A stretch of DNA of 29,788 nucleotides from a virus: the IMG/VR virus record IMGVR_UViG_3300025138_013301, positions 1 to 29,788 of that record. One strand, given 5' to 3'. The position numbers and the translations under genes are program-made. Below, piece after piece: positions 8,091-16,441 of the stretch; position 1 is the first letter of the stretch, and each line of letters opens with the position of its first letter. The notes below the pieces were generated by a model. The model was not told where the DNA came from and ran no database searches. It saw only the letters and a program-made list of their open reading frames with translations.

Positions 8091-8674
8091 AGATTAATCT
8101 TAGTAGTTGCAATAAACATATCATCATTCATTGCATAAAATAAATCAATAATATCTTGCATAAACTCTTCAACCTGTTCATCGGTAAGTTTAGTACTGTA
8201 AGCAAAGTTAGGAGCTTTCGGTCCTGCATTTACATTAATACCAGTATGGCCGATAGCTACATTATCCTTTGAATAAGTAATGCTGACACTACATTTACCA
8301 ACGGTTTGTAGGCTACCATCACTACCTTCGAACTCATCGTGTACCATTAGATCATCACCATCTACTTCAATAGGCTTTTTAATATACTTTGAAGATAGGA
8401 TATTAGCAATCTGGGTATTTAAAAGTCGCTGATACGCTACAGCACCAAACTTATCCAAGTTAGGAATTTCCCAACAAAAACTAATTGCATCATCACTTGC
8501 AATATAATCGTTTTGAAGTACATCTTCTTGATCGATCATACCATCGATACCTACATTCATATAACCTCTAAAGGCTATAATATTTCCAATAGGTAAAGTT
8601 TTCTTTCGAAAGAAATTATACGCAAAACGTTTATGAATTAAATCACCGTCATAATTAAGATTCTTAATAATCAT
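8087..8674 (-). CDS. DUF366 family protein
   Basis: The overall pattern matches my memory of DUF366. The parts are an N-terminal YDGDLIHKRFAYNFF, then IIAFRGYMNVGIDGMIDQEDV, a YQRLL segment, GDDLMV, KCSVSITYS, a HTGINVN stretch and a terminal ATTKINL. The family is distantly related to biotin/lipoate ligase folds and has no firm function. I recall it near queuosine/7-deazaguanine genes, which would fit the QueE-like gene at 27720, but I cannot check that here. The 195-aa length is about right for the family. No signal peptide or membrane segment is seen. It heads a coupled pair with the 120-aa gene downstream. Confidence 0.65.
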   Translation of the reverse strand: MIIKNLNYDGDLIHKRFAYNFFRKKTLPIGNIIAFRGYMNVGIDGMIDQEDVLQNDYIASDDAISFCWEIPNLDKFGAVAYQRLLNTQIANILSSKYIKKPIEVDGDDLMVHDEFEGSDGSLQTVGKCSVSITYSKDNVAIGHTGINVNAGPKAPNFAYSTKLTDEQVEEFMQDIIDLFYAMNDDMFIATTKINL

Positions 8675-8708
8675 ACGTCAATTATATATTATTTCCTCTT
8701 TATTTCAA

Positions 8709-9086
8709 TTATTTTCTTAAAATATCGTAAAACTTATTTTTATCTAAAATATAATCTTCAAAATTATATTCAGTATTAGCAAAAACTAACATAACATCAT
8801 CATCAGTTAAAAATTGTTGAGAATCCCAAACTAGTTTATCAATAAAAATACTATCACCTTTCTTAAGAATAGTTTCAGTAATTTCGTTTTCACCGGATTC
8901 AAGCATTACTTTTATTATACCTTTAACGCAAACTAAATATTGTTTGGTTTGATGGTGAGCATGCTCACCTCTTACTGTATTTTTTGGTACATTATAAATT
9001 GTAAAAACTCTTTTTACATCAAACGGAATTTCTTTTAAATTAATTGGTAATAAACTACCCCTCTCATCTTCAAATATATTATTCAT
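8709..9086 (-). CDS. FdtA/WxcM-like sugar 3,4-ketoisomerase
   Basis: This is a 125-aa single-domain cupin. DERGSLLPI, then VPKNTVRGEHAHHQTKQYLVCVKG, and GDSIFIDKLVWDSQQF match the FdtA/WxcM C-terminal family. Those enzymes isomerise dTDP-4-keto-6-deoxyglucose to the 3-keto sugar. The conserved histidines of the active site (GEHAHH) are present. In bacteria the next step is a DegT-type aminotransferase, and one is encoded in the same cluster at 10755. No RmlA/RmlB is seen here, so the nucleotide sugar would come from the host or another part of the genome. The start overlaps the upstream gene by 8 nt. It is the last gene of the glycan cluster. Confidence 0.8.
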   Translation of the reverse strand: MNNIFEDERGSLLPINLKEIPFDVKRVFTIYNVPKNTVRGEHAHHQTKQYLVCVKGIIKVMLESGENEITETILKKGDSIFIDKLVWDSQQFLTDDDVMLVFANTEYNFEDYILDKNKFYDILRK

Positions 9087-9882
9087 AGGTTTTATATGTA
9101 TCCATTAAATGCTTTGAACCTCCTTGAAAATGAATTGACTTGAACTGAATCTTTTTATCTAAAACTGGACTGTAACAAAAAGGCTTTTTATCTACAAACT
9201 CTATCTTTTTTATACCATCGAATTCATACATATTATCTGAGTCATTTATATTATGGTCGTATGTCGTATTATCCCGAATATTAGATAGTTCTCCAACACC
9301 AACTGAACATTTATATCTTGCAAAATATTCAAATAAAGTCATATCGCATACACCACCTGGTAGATTAAATTCCTGTCTAACTTTATAGTGCGATGCAATT
9401 TTAGCAAATTCGTAGCTATTTTTTTGTTGATATATTTCAAAAAGAAACTTGCAGAACATTTTTAAACCCTCAGTCGTAAAATATGATGTGCATCCTACTG
9501 ATCTTAGTATTAACGTAAATATATAATTCTTAAAAAATTCTATATCATCTGTAACATTATGATATAATAGAACATCTGAGTCGATATAAAATACGTTATC
9601 AACATTTTCTTTTGTCATATATTCATATAAAATAAACCACCTTAAAAAGCAAAACAGTTCATAATCCCCCAACGTTGATAGTGGGGTATAATATTTTCTA
9701 AACTCATCAGAGTGGGTTGTATACTCGAGTATATTAACATTATCACAGTTTTCATACTCGCTATCAGAAATAACAATTACCTTTTCATTGTAAAATTTTG
9801 CCTGATTAATACAGGTCTGAACATAATCATGCTTACCTCTATGTATTAATATTACCGGTATCTTTGATATTTTTTGCGACAT
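9079..9882 (-). CDS. Glycosyltransferase-like protein (DXD type)
   Basis: This 267-aa protein begins with an alternating beta/alpha region (IPVILIHRGKHDYV...KVIVISDSEY) and has NVFYIDSDVLLY, a DXD motif typical of GT-A glycosyltransferases that bind a metal-nucleotide-sugar. LRWFILYEYM just before the motif and GGVCDMTLFEYF after it fit family 8-like folds, but I cannot assign a family. No membrane segment is seen. It overlaps the exostosin-like gene by 44 nt upstream and the FdtA-like gene by 8 nt downstream, so translation is probably coupled. Confidence 0.65.
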   Translation of the reverse strand: MSQKISKIPVILIHRGKHDYVQTCINQAKFYNEKVIVISDSEYENCDNVNILEYTTHSDEFRKYYTPLSTLGDYELFCFLRWFILYEYMTKENVDNVFYIDSDVLLYHNVTDDIEFFKNYIFTLILRSVGCTSYFTTEGLKMFCKFLFEIYQQKNSYEFAKIASHYKVRQEFNLPGGVCDMTLFEYFARYKCSVGVGELSNIRDNTTYDHNINDSDNMYEFDGIKKIEFVDKKPFCYSPVLDKKIQFKSIHFQGGSKHLMDTYKTYE

Positions 9883-10768
9883 AATCTTGTATATATTTTA
9901 ATGTAAAATATTTTTTATTCAAGTTCAAATTTTTACTTAGTTTATCAGTATCGACTGAATCTAACGTTTTTAATACTTCTGGATAATTTATAACGTTACC
10001 ACATTTAATAAAAACTGAAAAAGTATCATAATCAAGAAACTCTTCATATGGTAAGCATATTTTTTCAGTAAATAGTACCGGTATAGTATTGCAAAACATA
10101 CTTTCAAAAAATCTATAAGAGCTTAAACCACAACCTCTTGGGCATAAATTAAAAACAAAGCTACTAATTGTTTTATAAAAATCTTCTGGTGGTATGTTAT
10201 TAGAATTAAAAAAGTATTTATGGTGAGAGAATTTTTTTAGTATATCATGTCTAACTGGGTGAGTTACATTACCTATAAAACCGTAATTATATGTTTTAGC
10301 TTCATCATACGATTCTTGATTTATAGCAAAAAATGGAACTACTATATCATTAGAAGTTTTATGACTAGTATTAAAATTTATTATTTTTAAATTCTTATAT
10401 TGTTCTATAAACTGATTAAAAACTGAAAAATCATTATCATGGTTATAAAATGCGACAACAATATTATCTTTATATAAATTGCAATAATAATCAATTACGT
10501 AGCACATATATTGAGGTTTATAACCAAAAATTAATATTTCTAAATATAATCCAATAACGATTACCGTATCTTTATCTACCTTATCTACTTTTTTAAAATC
10601 TTTAAAACTATTTTCAACATCTTTAGTTCTACAATTTGGTGCAAACAGATCAATGTTTTCAAGCACATCAGGCCTACTGCTTAAATAATCCTTTAAATCA
10701 ATTTCATCTTCGAATCCGGGAAATTTTTTAAGTATTTCTGTATAGTGAATTTGCTTATATTTTAGCAT
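9839..10768 (-). CDS. Exostosin-like (GT47-type) glycosyltransferase
   Basis: The C-terminal half matches the exostosin domain best known from heparan sulfate and plant glycosyltransferases. YGFIGNVTHPVRHDIL is followed by FNLCPRGCGLSSYRFFESM and IPVLFTEKICLPYEEFLDYDTFSVFI, the classic CPRG-x-GxxSYRxFE and P-xxxxLP-xE-xxLD segments. The predicted role is transfer of a sugar in glycan assembly. It is 309 aa with no signal anchor, unlike eukaryotic exostosins. It overlaps the aminotransferase gene upstream by 14 nt. Confidence 0.75.
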   Translation of the reverse strand: MLKYKQIHYTEILKKFPGFEDEIDLKDYLSSRPDVLENIDLFAPNCRTKDVENSFKDFKKVDKVDKDTVIVIGLYLEILIFGYKPQYMCYVIDYYCNLYKDNIVVAFYNHDNDFSVFNQFIEQYKNLKIINFNTSHKTSNDIVVPFFAINQESYDEAKTYNYGFIGNVTHPVRHDILKKFSHHKYFFNSNNIPPEDFYKTISSFVFNLCPRGCGLSSYRFFESMFCNTIPVLFTEKICLPYEEFLDYDTFSVFIKCGNVINYPEVLKTLDSVDTDKLSKNLNLNKKYFTLKYIQDYVAKNIKDTGNINT

Positions 10769-11675
10769 TTTCCTTTATTAAATTAACTATAAACTCTCGC
10801 TGATTATATGTAAGCTTTTCATTAAATGGTATGGAGATAGTTTCTTCACTTTCTAATTCACTATTTTTTAAAATAATATCTTCCCTAAAGCATACCGTTT
10901 TATGCTGACAATAGTAATGGATACCGTAACTAACTTTATTCTTATTAAATACCTCTATTAATTGATTTCTATTTTTTACTCTAATTCTATATAAATGGTT
11001 TGATGTATTGTTTAAATTTAGTTCATCATTATAATACTCTTTTACTATCTTTAATTTATAAAGTTTATTTTCATATTTTTCAAAATTTGTATTTATGATT
11101 GATGCATTTATTGCTGGTAGATAAAATTTATAACCAGGTCGTTCTTGTACTCGGTCCCAACTATTTTTTTCTTGTGACATACCATTGTATGCAAGTGATC
11201 TAATTTTATCTATTTTTGATTTGTCATTAGAAACAATAATTGACCCATCTACCCCTCCTAAAGGTTTGGTTGGGTAGAAACTAAATATCATTAAATCATT
11301 ATCATTACATTCATTTGTAAATTGATTTTTTTCTAATTTTTGAGCTGAGTCAATTATTTTATAATCATCAAATTCAGCAAAAGTATAACTGTCACCGACC
11401 CATTCAGTATTATCATTAAATGAAATATTATTACCACTAGTAATTACAGCATTGCATACAACTGGTGGTATCATAGTAGGTAAATTTATTGTTACCTCTT
11501 TATTTAGAATAGATAAAAATAAAGCATTAGTAGCTGAATTAATACCTACACCATATTTTGCTCCTACAAAATTAGCTATTTTATTTTCTACTGTATTAAC
11601 TACCTTATCGTGTAGTGTATGGTTAAAATAACTAGTATCTATATTGTAATTGGGTAAATTAAATAATTCAATCAT
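10755..11675 (-). CDS. DegT/DnrJ/EryC1/StrS-type sugar aminotransferase
   Basis: This is a PLP-dependent nucleotide-sugar aminotransferase. GVGINSATNALFLSIL matches the family's G-x-x-SGTxAL phosphate-binding loop. DSAQKLEKN matches the D-x-AH/Q strand under the cofactor. SFYPTKPLGGVDGS carries the Schiff-base lysine, and HYYCQHKTVCF near the C-terminus fits the family's H-Y-P...H pattern. At 306 aa it is shorter than the usual ~370 aa, mainly in the middle, but key residues remain. Together with the FdtA-like gene it could make a 3-amino-3,6-dideoxyhexose. It overlaps the methyltransferase-like gene upstream by 8 nt. Confidence 0.8.
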   Translation of the reverse strand: MIELFNLPNYNIDTSYFNHTLHDKVVNTVENKIANFVGAKYGVGINSATNALFLSILNKEVTINLPTMIPPVVCNAVITSGNNISFNDNTEWVGDSYTFAEFDDYKIIDSAQKLEKNQFTNECNDNDLMIFSFYPTKPLGGVDGSIIVSNDKSKIDKIRSLAYNGMSQEKNSWDRVQERPGYKFYLPAINASIINTNFEKYENKLYKLKIVKEYYNDELNLNNTSNHLYRIRVKNRNQLIEVFNKNKVSYGIHYYCQHKTVCFREDIILKNSELESEETISIPFNEKLTYNQREFIVNLIKENAKI

Positions 11676-12390
11676 CTTTCAATGTAACATATGTATGCCA
11701 TCTATAATTATGCATATCATTAGCAAAAACTTGTAACGAATCATCTTTAACTTCAAAAATAGGTTTTTCTTTAATATAAGAATTTTCCATCGTTACTGCT
11801 TCGGTATACGGTAACACGGGAGGCAATATTGTATATGTTTCAATTATATTTTTTAAGCTTTCCATCGCACCATATGGTATTTCGAACCCAGGATCATGTT
11901 TATCGTTTAATACAGCAGCTAATGATAAATGCCTCTTACCAGAAAATTCTGGATAATTGTCATCAAAATAAAAGTTTTTAAATCCTAATTTTTCAGCATG
12001 CATAATTCTTTTATATGCATCTTGATGGTCATCAAAAATAACTAACGTTTCTTTTGCTTTATTTTTTGATATAAAATCATTAGTTAAATTTAAAAAATCT
12101 GTAGTTATATATTTTGAATTTTCACCTTTATATACAACTTGCTGTAAAAATGGTTCAATGCAAACAATTTTTGTTTCAGGTAACAATTGATTAATTAACC
12201 ATGTTGTTTGACCTTTAAAGACTCCACTTTCAATTATAGTTGACGGCTTATATTTCTTTAAAATATAAAAAAGGTGAAATAGGTTAACTGATAATGTACC
12301 GCCGCTATTCTCTTTTATCGGTCTACTATCATATATTTCTAAAAATTCTTTTATATAATTCTTTATATCGGATGTATCTTGTGTTTTCAT
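11668..12390 (-). CDS. Class I SAM-dependent methyltransferase-like protein
   Basis: TIIESGVFKGQTTWLINQLLP followed by KIVCIEPF fits motif I and motif II of a Rossmann-fold methyltransferase. LVIFDDHQDAYKR follows as the post-motif acidic strand. The pattern resembles the Methyltransf_24/CmcI-like group, some members of which modify sugars. The 240-aa protein has no membrane segment. It sits inside the glycan cluster, so O- or N-methylation of a sugar is the natural guess. A nucleotide-sugar or lipid substrate cannot be told apart from sequence alone. Confidence 0.6.
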   Translation of the reverse strand: MKTQDTSDIKNYIKEFLEIYDSRPIKENSGGTLSVNLFHLFYILKKYKPSTIIESGVFKGQTTWLINQLLPETKIVCIEPFLQQVVYKGENSKYITTDFLNLTNDFISKNKAKETLVIFDDHQDAYKRIMHAEKLGFKNFYFDDNYPEFSGKRHLSLAAVLNDKHDPGFEIPYGAMESLKNIIETYTILPPVLPYTEAVTMENSYIKEKPIFEVKDDSLQVFANDMHNYRWHTYVTLKDD

Positions 12391-12391
12391 A

Positions 12392-13009
12392 TTATTTTTT
12401 TATAAGGTATTCGTTACCTATATTATATACTATTTTATAGCCATTATCCAGTATTGTTTTATGAAACTTATCTTCATTATGTTCATATCTATAAGTGGTA
12501 GCGGTATCATATGCGACATATGTAGAACAATGAAATGGGTTTTGAGTTTTAAGTATTTTTAAAAGTAATAAATTAGGTATATCTAAAGATAGTAAATATT
12601 CTAATGCTTCATCACCATTAGGTAGGACATTTGTTAAAGCACTAATAATACCATAATCAAAATTATTAGTAAAATCTTTAGTTAGTTTATTATAACTTTT
12701 AGTATAAAAATTGCCTGGAAAGTTTTCCTTGGCTATTTTAATTGCATTTTCTGAATAATCTACACCAGTATAATTTGACCCTTCTACTTCAGTTTCGTTT
12801 TTTAAAAGTAAATTTAAAAAACCGCACCCACAACCTATATCTAATATTTTCGTTTCTTTATTAAAATTTTTTTTACCCACCTCAAGCAAAAAGTTCCAGT
12901 GTTGAGGCCACCCGGTTGATTGATACTCATGTGTATTCAATGCAAGTTGTTTTTCATGTAGTTCTTTTATTTTCCAACTATTTAGATGGTTGTATTTTTC
13001 TTCTAACAT
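12392..13009 (-). CDS. SAM-dependent methyltransferase
   Basis: KILDIGCGCGFLNLLL is a textbook motif I for class I methyltransferases, followed by YTGVDYSENAIKIAKENF (motif II region) and FDYGIISALTNVLP (motif IV region). The 205-aa protein is a single Rossmann domain. It is embedded among glycosyltransferase genes, overlapping the upstream gene by 32 nt and leaving one base before the next, so methylation of a glycan is likely. The acceptor is unknown. Confidence 0.75.
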   Translation of the reverse strand: MLEEKYNHLNSWKIKELHEKQLALNTHEYQSTGWPQHWNFLLEVGKKNFNKETKILDIGCGCGFLNLLLKNETEVEGSNYTGVDYSENAIKIAKENFPGNFYTKSYNKLTKDFTNNFDYGIISALTNVLPNGDEALEYLLSLDIPNLLLLKILKTQNPFHCSTYVAYDTATTYRYEHNEDKFHKTILDNGYKIVYNIGNEYLIKK

Positions 13010-13904
13010 AATTTAATTCTTCTTTAAAAACTTTATTCAATTTATCTAATGATTTTTCTATATATAGCGGATGTTCCCCATTAAATGTGTCACTATAGCA
13101 TGGTCCTCTGCCGGCTGGTAAATATTCATGGACACCTATAAATCGGTCTTCAATTTTTTTCTTTTCATCATTATTACCAATAACCCATGGGTAAAATACT
13201 TCAAAGAAATAGTTAGGTATTCTATTACCTGAACCTCCTATATTCCAATAATATTCCATCTTCTTATAGACTTGCTTAGGAAAAACGTATGAGTAATGAT
13301 ACATTTCAACTCCATGTTTATCAAAAAGTGTTTTACTATCTAAATGTTTTGCTGGTAAGGTAGTAGTACCTATAGGTGGTTTAATAGTTGGTGGTCGGTG
13401 AGTAGCCCATTTGCAGTTAGGGTACGATTTGAATATTCTTAAAAAATTATCTGTATTTTGTTCAAAACCTGTCAAGTAATGATCAAATCCCCCGAAAAAG
13501 GATTTACTTTGAACTCCAACTGAAGTATATTTTTCATCAAATAATAGTTTATTAATTTTTTCTAGATCACCTTGTTTATATATTTCATCACAATCCAAAT
13601 TCCATACATAATCTATATCACTATTTAAATGTTCCATATATGCATTACATTGTGAATCCTTTTCATTGTATTGGCTATGTATAATTTTAATTTTATTTTT
13701 AGGGTCTGGAAAATTATCTAATATATAATTAGTTTTATCAGTGGATGTTGTTAAACCTTTATCTTGCCAATATTTTACCGGTCCTTCTGCAATTAATATT
13801 TGAGATGCAAAATCATATACACTATTTAAACATTCTTCTAAAATATAATCCCCGTTTAAGACTATCATACCGAATGCTACTTTTTGTTGATGTTTTATAT
13901 TCAT
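12978..13904 (-). CDS. Family 2-like glycosyltransferase
   Basis: The N-terminus (VAFGMIVLNGDYILEECLNSVYDFASQILIAEGP) is the opening beta-alpha unit of a GT-A glycosyltransferase of the GT2 type. DYVWNLDCDEIYKQGDL provides the DXD motif. The rest includes a His/Trp-rich region (KCKWATHRPPT-like) seen in glycan-modifying enzymes. At 308 aa it has no membrane segment, so it would act in the cytoplasm on a lipid- or protein-linked acceptor. It overlaps the genes on both sides by 4 and 32 nt. Confidence 0.7.
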   Translation of the reverse strand: MNIKHQQKVAFGMIVLNGDYILEECLNSVYDFASQILIAEGPVKYWQDKGLTTSTDKTNYILDNFPDPKNKIKIIHSQYNEKDSQCNAYMEHLNSDIDYVWNLDCDEIYKQGDLEKINKLLFDEKYTSVGVQSKSFFGGFDHYLTGFEQNTDNFLRIFKSYPNCKWATHRPPTIKPPIGTTTLPAKHLDSKTLFDKHGVEMYHYSYVFPKQVYKKMEYYWNIGGSGNRIPNYFFEVFYPWVIGNNDEKKKIEDRFIGVHEYLPAGRGPCYSDTFNGEHPLYIEKSLDKLNKVFKEELNYVRRKIQPSK

Positions 13905-14800
13905 AAATTATAGGTAACTTTTATATTATAACATTGATTAAAATAATCAATATATATTTTTTGCAAATGTCTATCGTTAAATAAAAGATCATTATATGTA
14001 TGGTCTTTATAATTTGCCCCGGTATATTCAAAAGTTTTATTTTCAAAGTTAGGTGTAAATTTTGAAAAATGATTGAAAACAAATGGCTGTTTCTTATCAC
14101 CCCATATAACATTTTTTTCCCTTTCAAAGAAATCAAAATTTAGATATTTATAATGCCATGGAGCTCCGTGAGATATATCTTTATCCCCGATGTATATTTG
14201 TTCTTGCGGTATAATACCAAATATACCTTCTAAAAACTTTTGATCACCACATGTTGCTAAATGTTTAGGCATTTTTGTAAATACTGCGTCTCTCCACCAT
14301 TTTAAAGCTTTTTTACCATTATCAGTATTTTTAAACACTACAACTCCTACATTAAACAATCCATCTACATTATTGGTAACAACATGTTTATGTCTAAACA
14401 TACAAACATCTTTATCCTTCATATTGTTTAGAATAATATTAAAATCTTGATAAAAATAAATATCGGAATCGATATATGAAATATCTATTTCCTTTTCATT
14501 TAATAAATAATAAGAGAAAAATGATGCTAATGACCAAATAAAATCATTTCTATTTCCTCCGCCTAATTCAGGGTTTGTTTTATCTTTTAATTCAAAAAAA
14601 TCTTTATCTACCTTAACTAAATCATCAATAAAATACGGTTCAATTTCTGGTAAGTTTAATTCTTTAATTTTGTTAAAAGATTTTTCACATAAACAAAGAT
14701 AATGTAATTTAAAATCACTAGTAGTCTCTTTTAACGATTTATATAATGTTAAACCGTAAAAAAGGTAATTGAAGTCTGATAATGTACATATATTAATCAT
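13901..14800 (-). CDS. Glycosyltransferase-like protein (nucleotide-diphospho-sugar transferase type)
   Basis: INICTLSDFNYLFYGLTLYKSL is typical of the start of a family 8-like or nucleotide-diphospho-sugar transferase. ISYIDSDIYFYQDF contains the DXD metal site. LFNVGVVVFKN and TCGDQKFLEGIFG match the conserved acceptor-side motifs (N-x-G and DQ). The C-terminal FNHFSKFTPN suits the family's His-containing end. The protein is 299 aa without membrane segments. It overlaps its neighbours by 4 and 8 nt. Confidence 0.75.
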   Translation of the reverse strand: MINICTLSDFNYLFYGLTLYKSLKETTSDFKLHYLCLCEKSFNKIKELNLPEIEPYFIDDLVKVDKDFFELKDKTNPELGGGNRNDFIWSLASFFSYYLLNEKEIDISYIDSDIYFYQDFNIILNNMKDKDVCMFRHKHVVTNNVDGLFNVGVVVFKNTDNGKKALKWWRDAVFTKMPKHLATCGDQKFLEGIFGIIPQEQIYIGDKDISHGAPWHYKYLNFDFFEREKNVIWGDKKQPFVFNHFSKFTPNFENKTFEYTGANYKDHTYNDLLFNDRHLQKIYIDYFNQCYNIKVTYNL

Positions 14801-15692
14801 AAAATTTTTCTTTTAATTTTTTATCGATAATTTTTTCAAGTTTATTAAATTTTGAATCTTCAACTATTTCATCTTTTTTATGCGAACTATTATGCCAATG
14901 CCATGTGAAGGCAGATATAAATAGATGGTCATTATTTTCTAAAGGTTTGGAAAACCACTGCGCTTCAATAACATCACCAGCACCGGGATATTTATAATTA
15001 ATACCCCATTCAGTATTAAAATAAGCACATGGTAAAATATCAAATTTCATCTTATTTTTATACACCGAACCAAATAAACTTTTACCCCAACATGTTGAAT
15101 TTGAAACCATTGGAGAATTTTGAATTTCTTCTAAAAATAGTTGACCTAATTTACTTCCCTTTTTAAGATTCATTACCGTACCACAACAACCTTGCTCTTC
15201 AAAATTCAAATCAGATCCCCATACATATAGAAACTCATCTTTTAATAAGCAAGACATATCTCTTAAAAAAACTATATCCATATCGACCCAACACCCTCCG
15301 TATTTATAACAGCATAATAATCTTAATAAATCAGAATTTAAGTAATAAAGGTTATCTCTTTGATTTATAAAACTCTTACCTTCCACAGGGGTATCTTTTG
15401 AAAGTTCAACCGGGTCATAAATTCTAAAATCTATATATTCTTTAAACGGTTTAAGTAATTCATTATCTGTAACATCATAATCTGACCATAAAACTAATTT
15501 ATGTTTTTTATAATCTTGAGTTGCAAAATATGATTTAATACATAATAGTTCTTTTCTATTTTTTATTTCAGAATAAATGTGAAAATTATTACTTTCATTA
15601 TTTTTAACATTTATATCTAAATTCTTTAAATGTTCTAAACATTTCTCATAATCATGATATAAATCCGGAGTATTTTCTATACTTATTTTCAT
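14793..15692 (-). CDS. Glycosyltransferase with DXD sugar-binding motif (GT32-like)
   Basis: SDLLRLLCCYKYGGCWVDMDIVFL closely fits the Gly_transf_sug motif, in which S-D-x-x-R-x-x-x-L-x-x-x-GG-x-x-x-D-x-D holds the nucleotide sugar and Mn2+. TWHWHNSSH near the end is the family's C-terminal His cluster. These enzymes usually add mannose, galactose or glucose to surface glycans. The protein is 299 aa, cytoplasmic, with no signal peptide. It overlaps the upstream gene by 1 nt and the downstream gene by 8 nt. Confidence 0.8.
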   Translation of the reverse strand: MKISIENTPDLYHDYEKCLEHLKNLDINVKNNESNNFHIYSEIKNRKELLCIKSYFATQDYKKHKLVLWSDYDVTDNELLKPFKEYIDFRIYDPVELSKDTPVEGKSFINQRDNLYYLNSDLLRLLCCYKYGGCWVDMDIVFLRDMSCLLKDEFLYVWGSDLNFEEQGCCGTVMNLKKGSKLGQLFLEEIQNSPMVSNSTCWGKSLFGSVYKNKMKFDILPCAYFNTEWGINYKYPGAGDVIEAQWFSKPLENNDHLFISAFTWHWHNSSHKKDEIVEDSKFNKLEKIIDKKLKEKFYD

Positions 15693-16441
15693 TATTTGTT
15701 TGTATCTACTTTATCCCAATCAGGTTCAAGTTTTAAATATTCTGCTAGCTTTTTTACATCAGCTATTCTTTCATCAACCAATTTATACCATAGATCATCA
15801 CTTTTTTTATCATGTTGATCACTTAACATTCTTTCAGCTACTTTATCTTTTGGTCTTTGACCAAATACCCAATGATTGTGTTGTATATGTATGTCTCTTA
15901 TATGTTTAACTCTATCAAAGGCTTTAAAAGTTTGATACATCCATTGATCTGACCAATTGATTAAAAATTCCCCTCTACACATATAACCTAAAACTTCTGT
16001 ATATTTTTTATGAATAAATGCATTTACACTAATCTCATCTTTATCTCTATAACCATCATAACAATGAACTAGTTTAATTTTATCAGTAGGTAAATTTTCA
16101 TTATTAAATTCTTCTAATATTTTTTTATCCCAATTGCTAGTTTTAAATACCATATCATCACCAATGTAACCTAAAATATTACCTTCAGCATGTGGGTAAA
16201 GCATATTCCATATTTTATTGATACCAATAAATTTTTTATCATTTTCAATAACTATAATTTTTACAAAAGGTATGGAATCAGCAATTTTCTGAACTATTTC
16301 TAGCGTAGGATCGTCTGCATCAATACCAAAAATTAATTCAACATTATTAATATCATCGACTGATGTTATGATTGAACTAATTAAAGTTAATTTTAAATTA
16401 AGTCTTTCTCGACTTGGTACTAGTAAGCTTATTTTATTCAT
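15692..16441 (-). CDS. GT-A fold glycosyltransferase
   Basis: The N-terminal ISLLVPSRERLNLKLTLISSI and ELIFGIDADDP form the first strands of a GT2-like Rossmann domain, and NILGYIGDDMVFKTSNWD holds the acidic metal-binding triad. The rest is Lys-rich with aromatic residues (QWMYQTFKAFDRV), and I recognise no acceptor domain. At 249 aa it is compact. It sits second in the cluster and overlaps both neighbours by 1-8 nt. Confidence 0.7.
   Translation of the reverse strand: MNKISLLVPSRERLNLKLTLISSIITSVDDINNVELIFGIDADDPTLEIVQKIADSIPFVKIIVIENDKKFIGINKIWNMLYPHAEGNILGYIGDDMVFKTSNWDKKILEEFNNENLPTDKIKLVHCYDGYRDKDEISVNAFIHKKYTEVLGYMCRGEFLINWSDQWMYQTFKAFDRVKHIRDIHIQHNHWVFGQRPKDKVAERMLSDQHDKKSDDLWYKLVDERIADVKKLAEYLKLEPDWDKVDTNK

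Noticed and set aside
14145-15308. TATAAATA octamers at 14145, 14988 and 15301 (minus strand) and 14916 (plus strand)
   Set aside because: They lie deep within glycosyltransferase genes. The three minus-strand ones encode Tyr-Lys-Tyr (or Asn-Tyr-Lys-Tyr) codons, and none is near a start codon, as expected by chance in AT-rich DNA.
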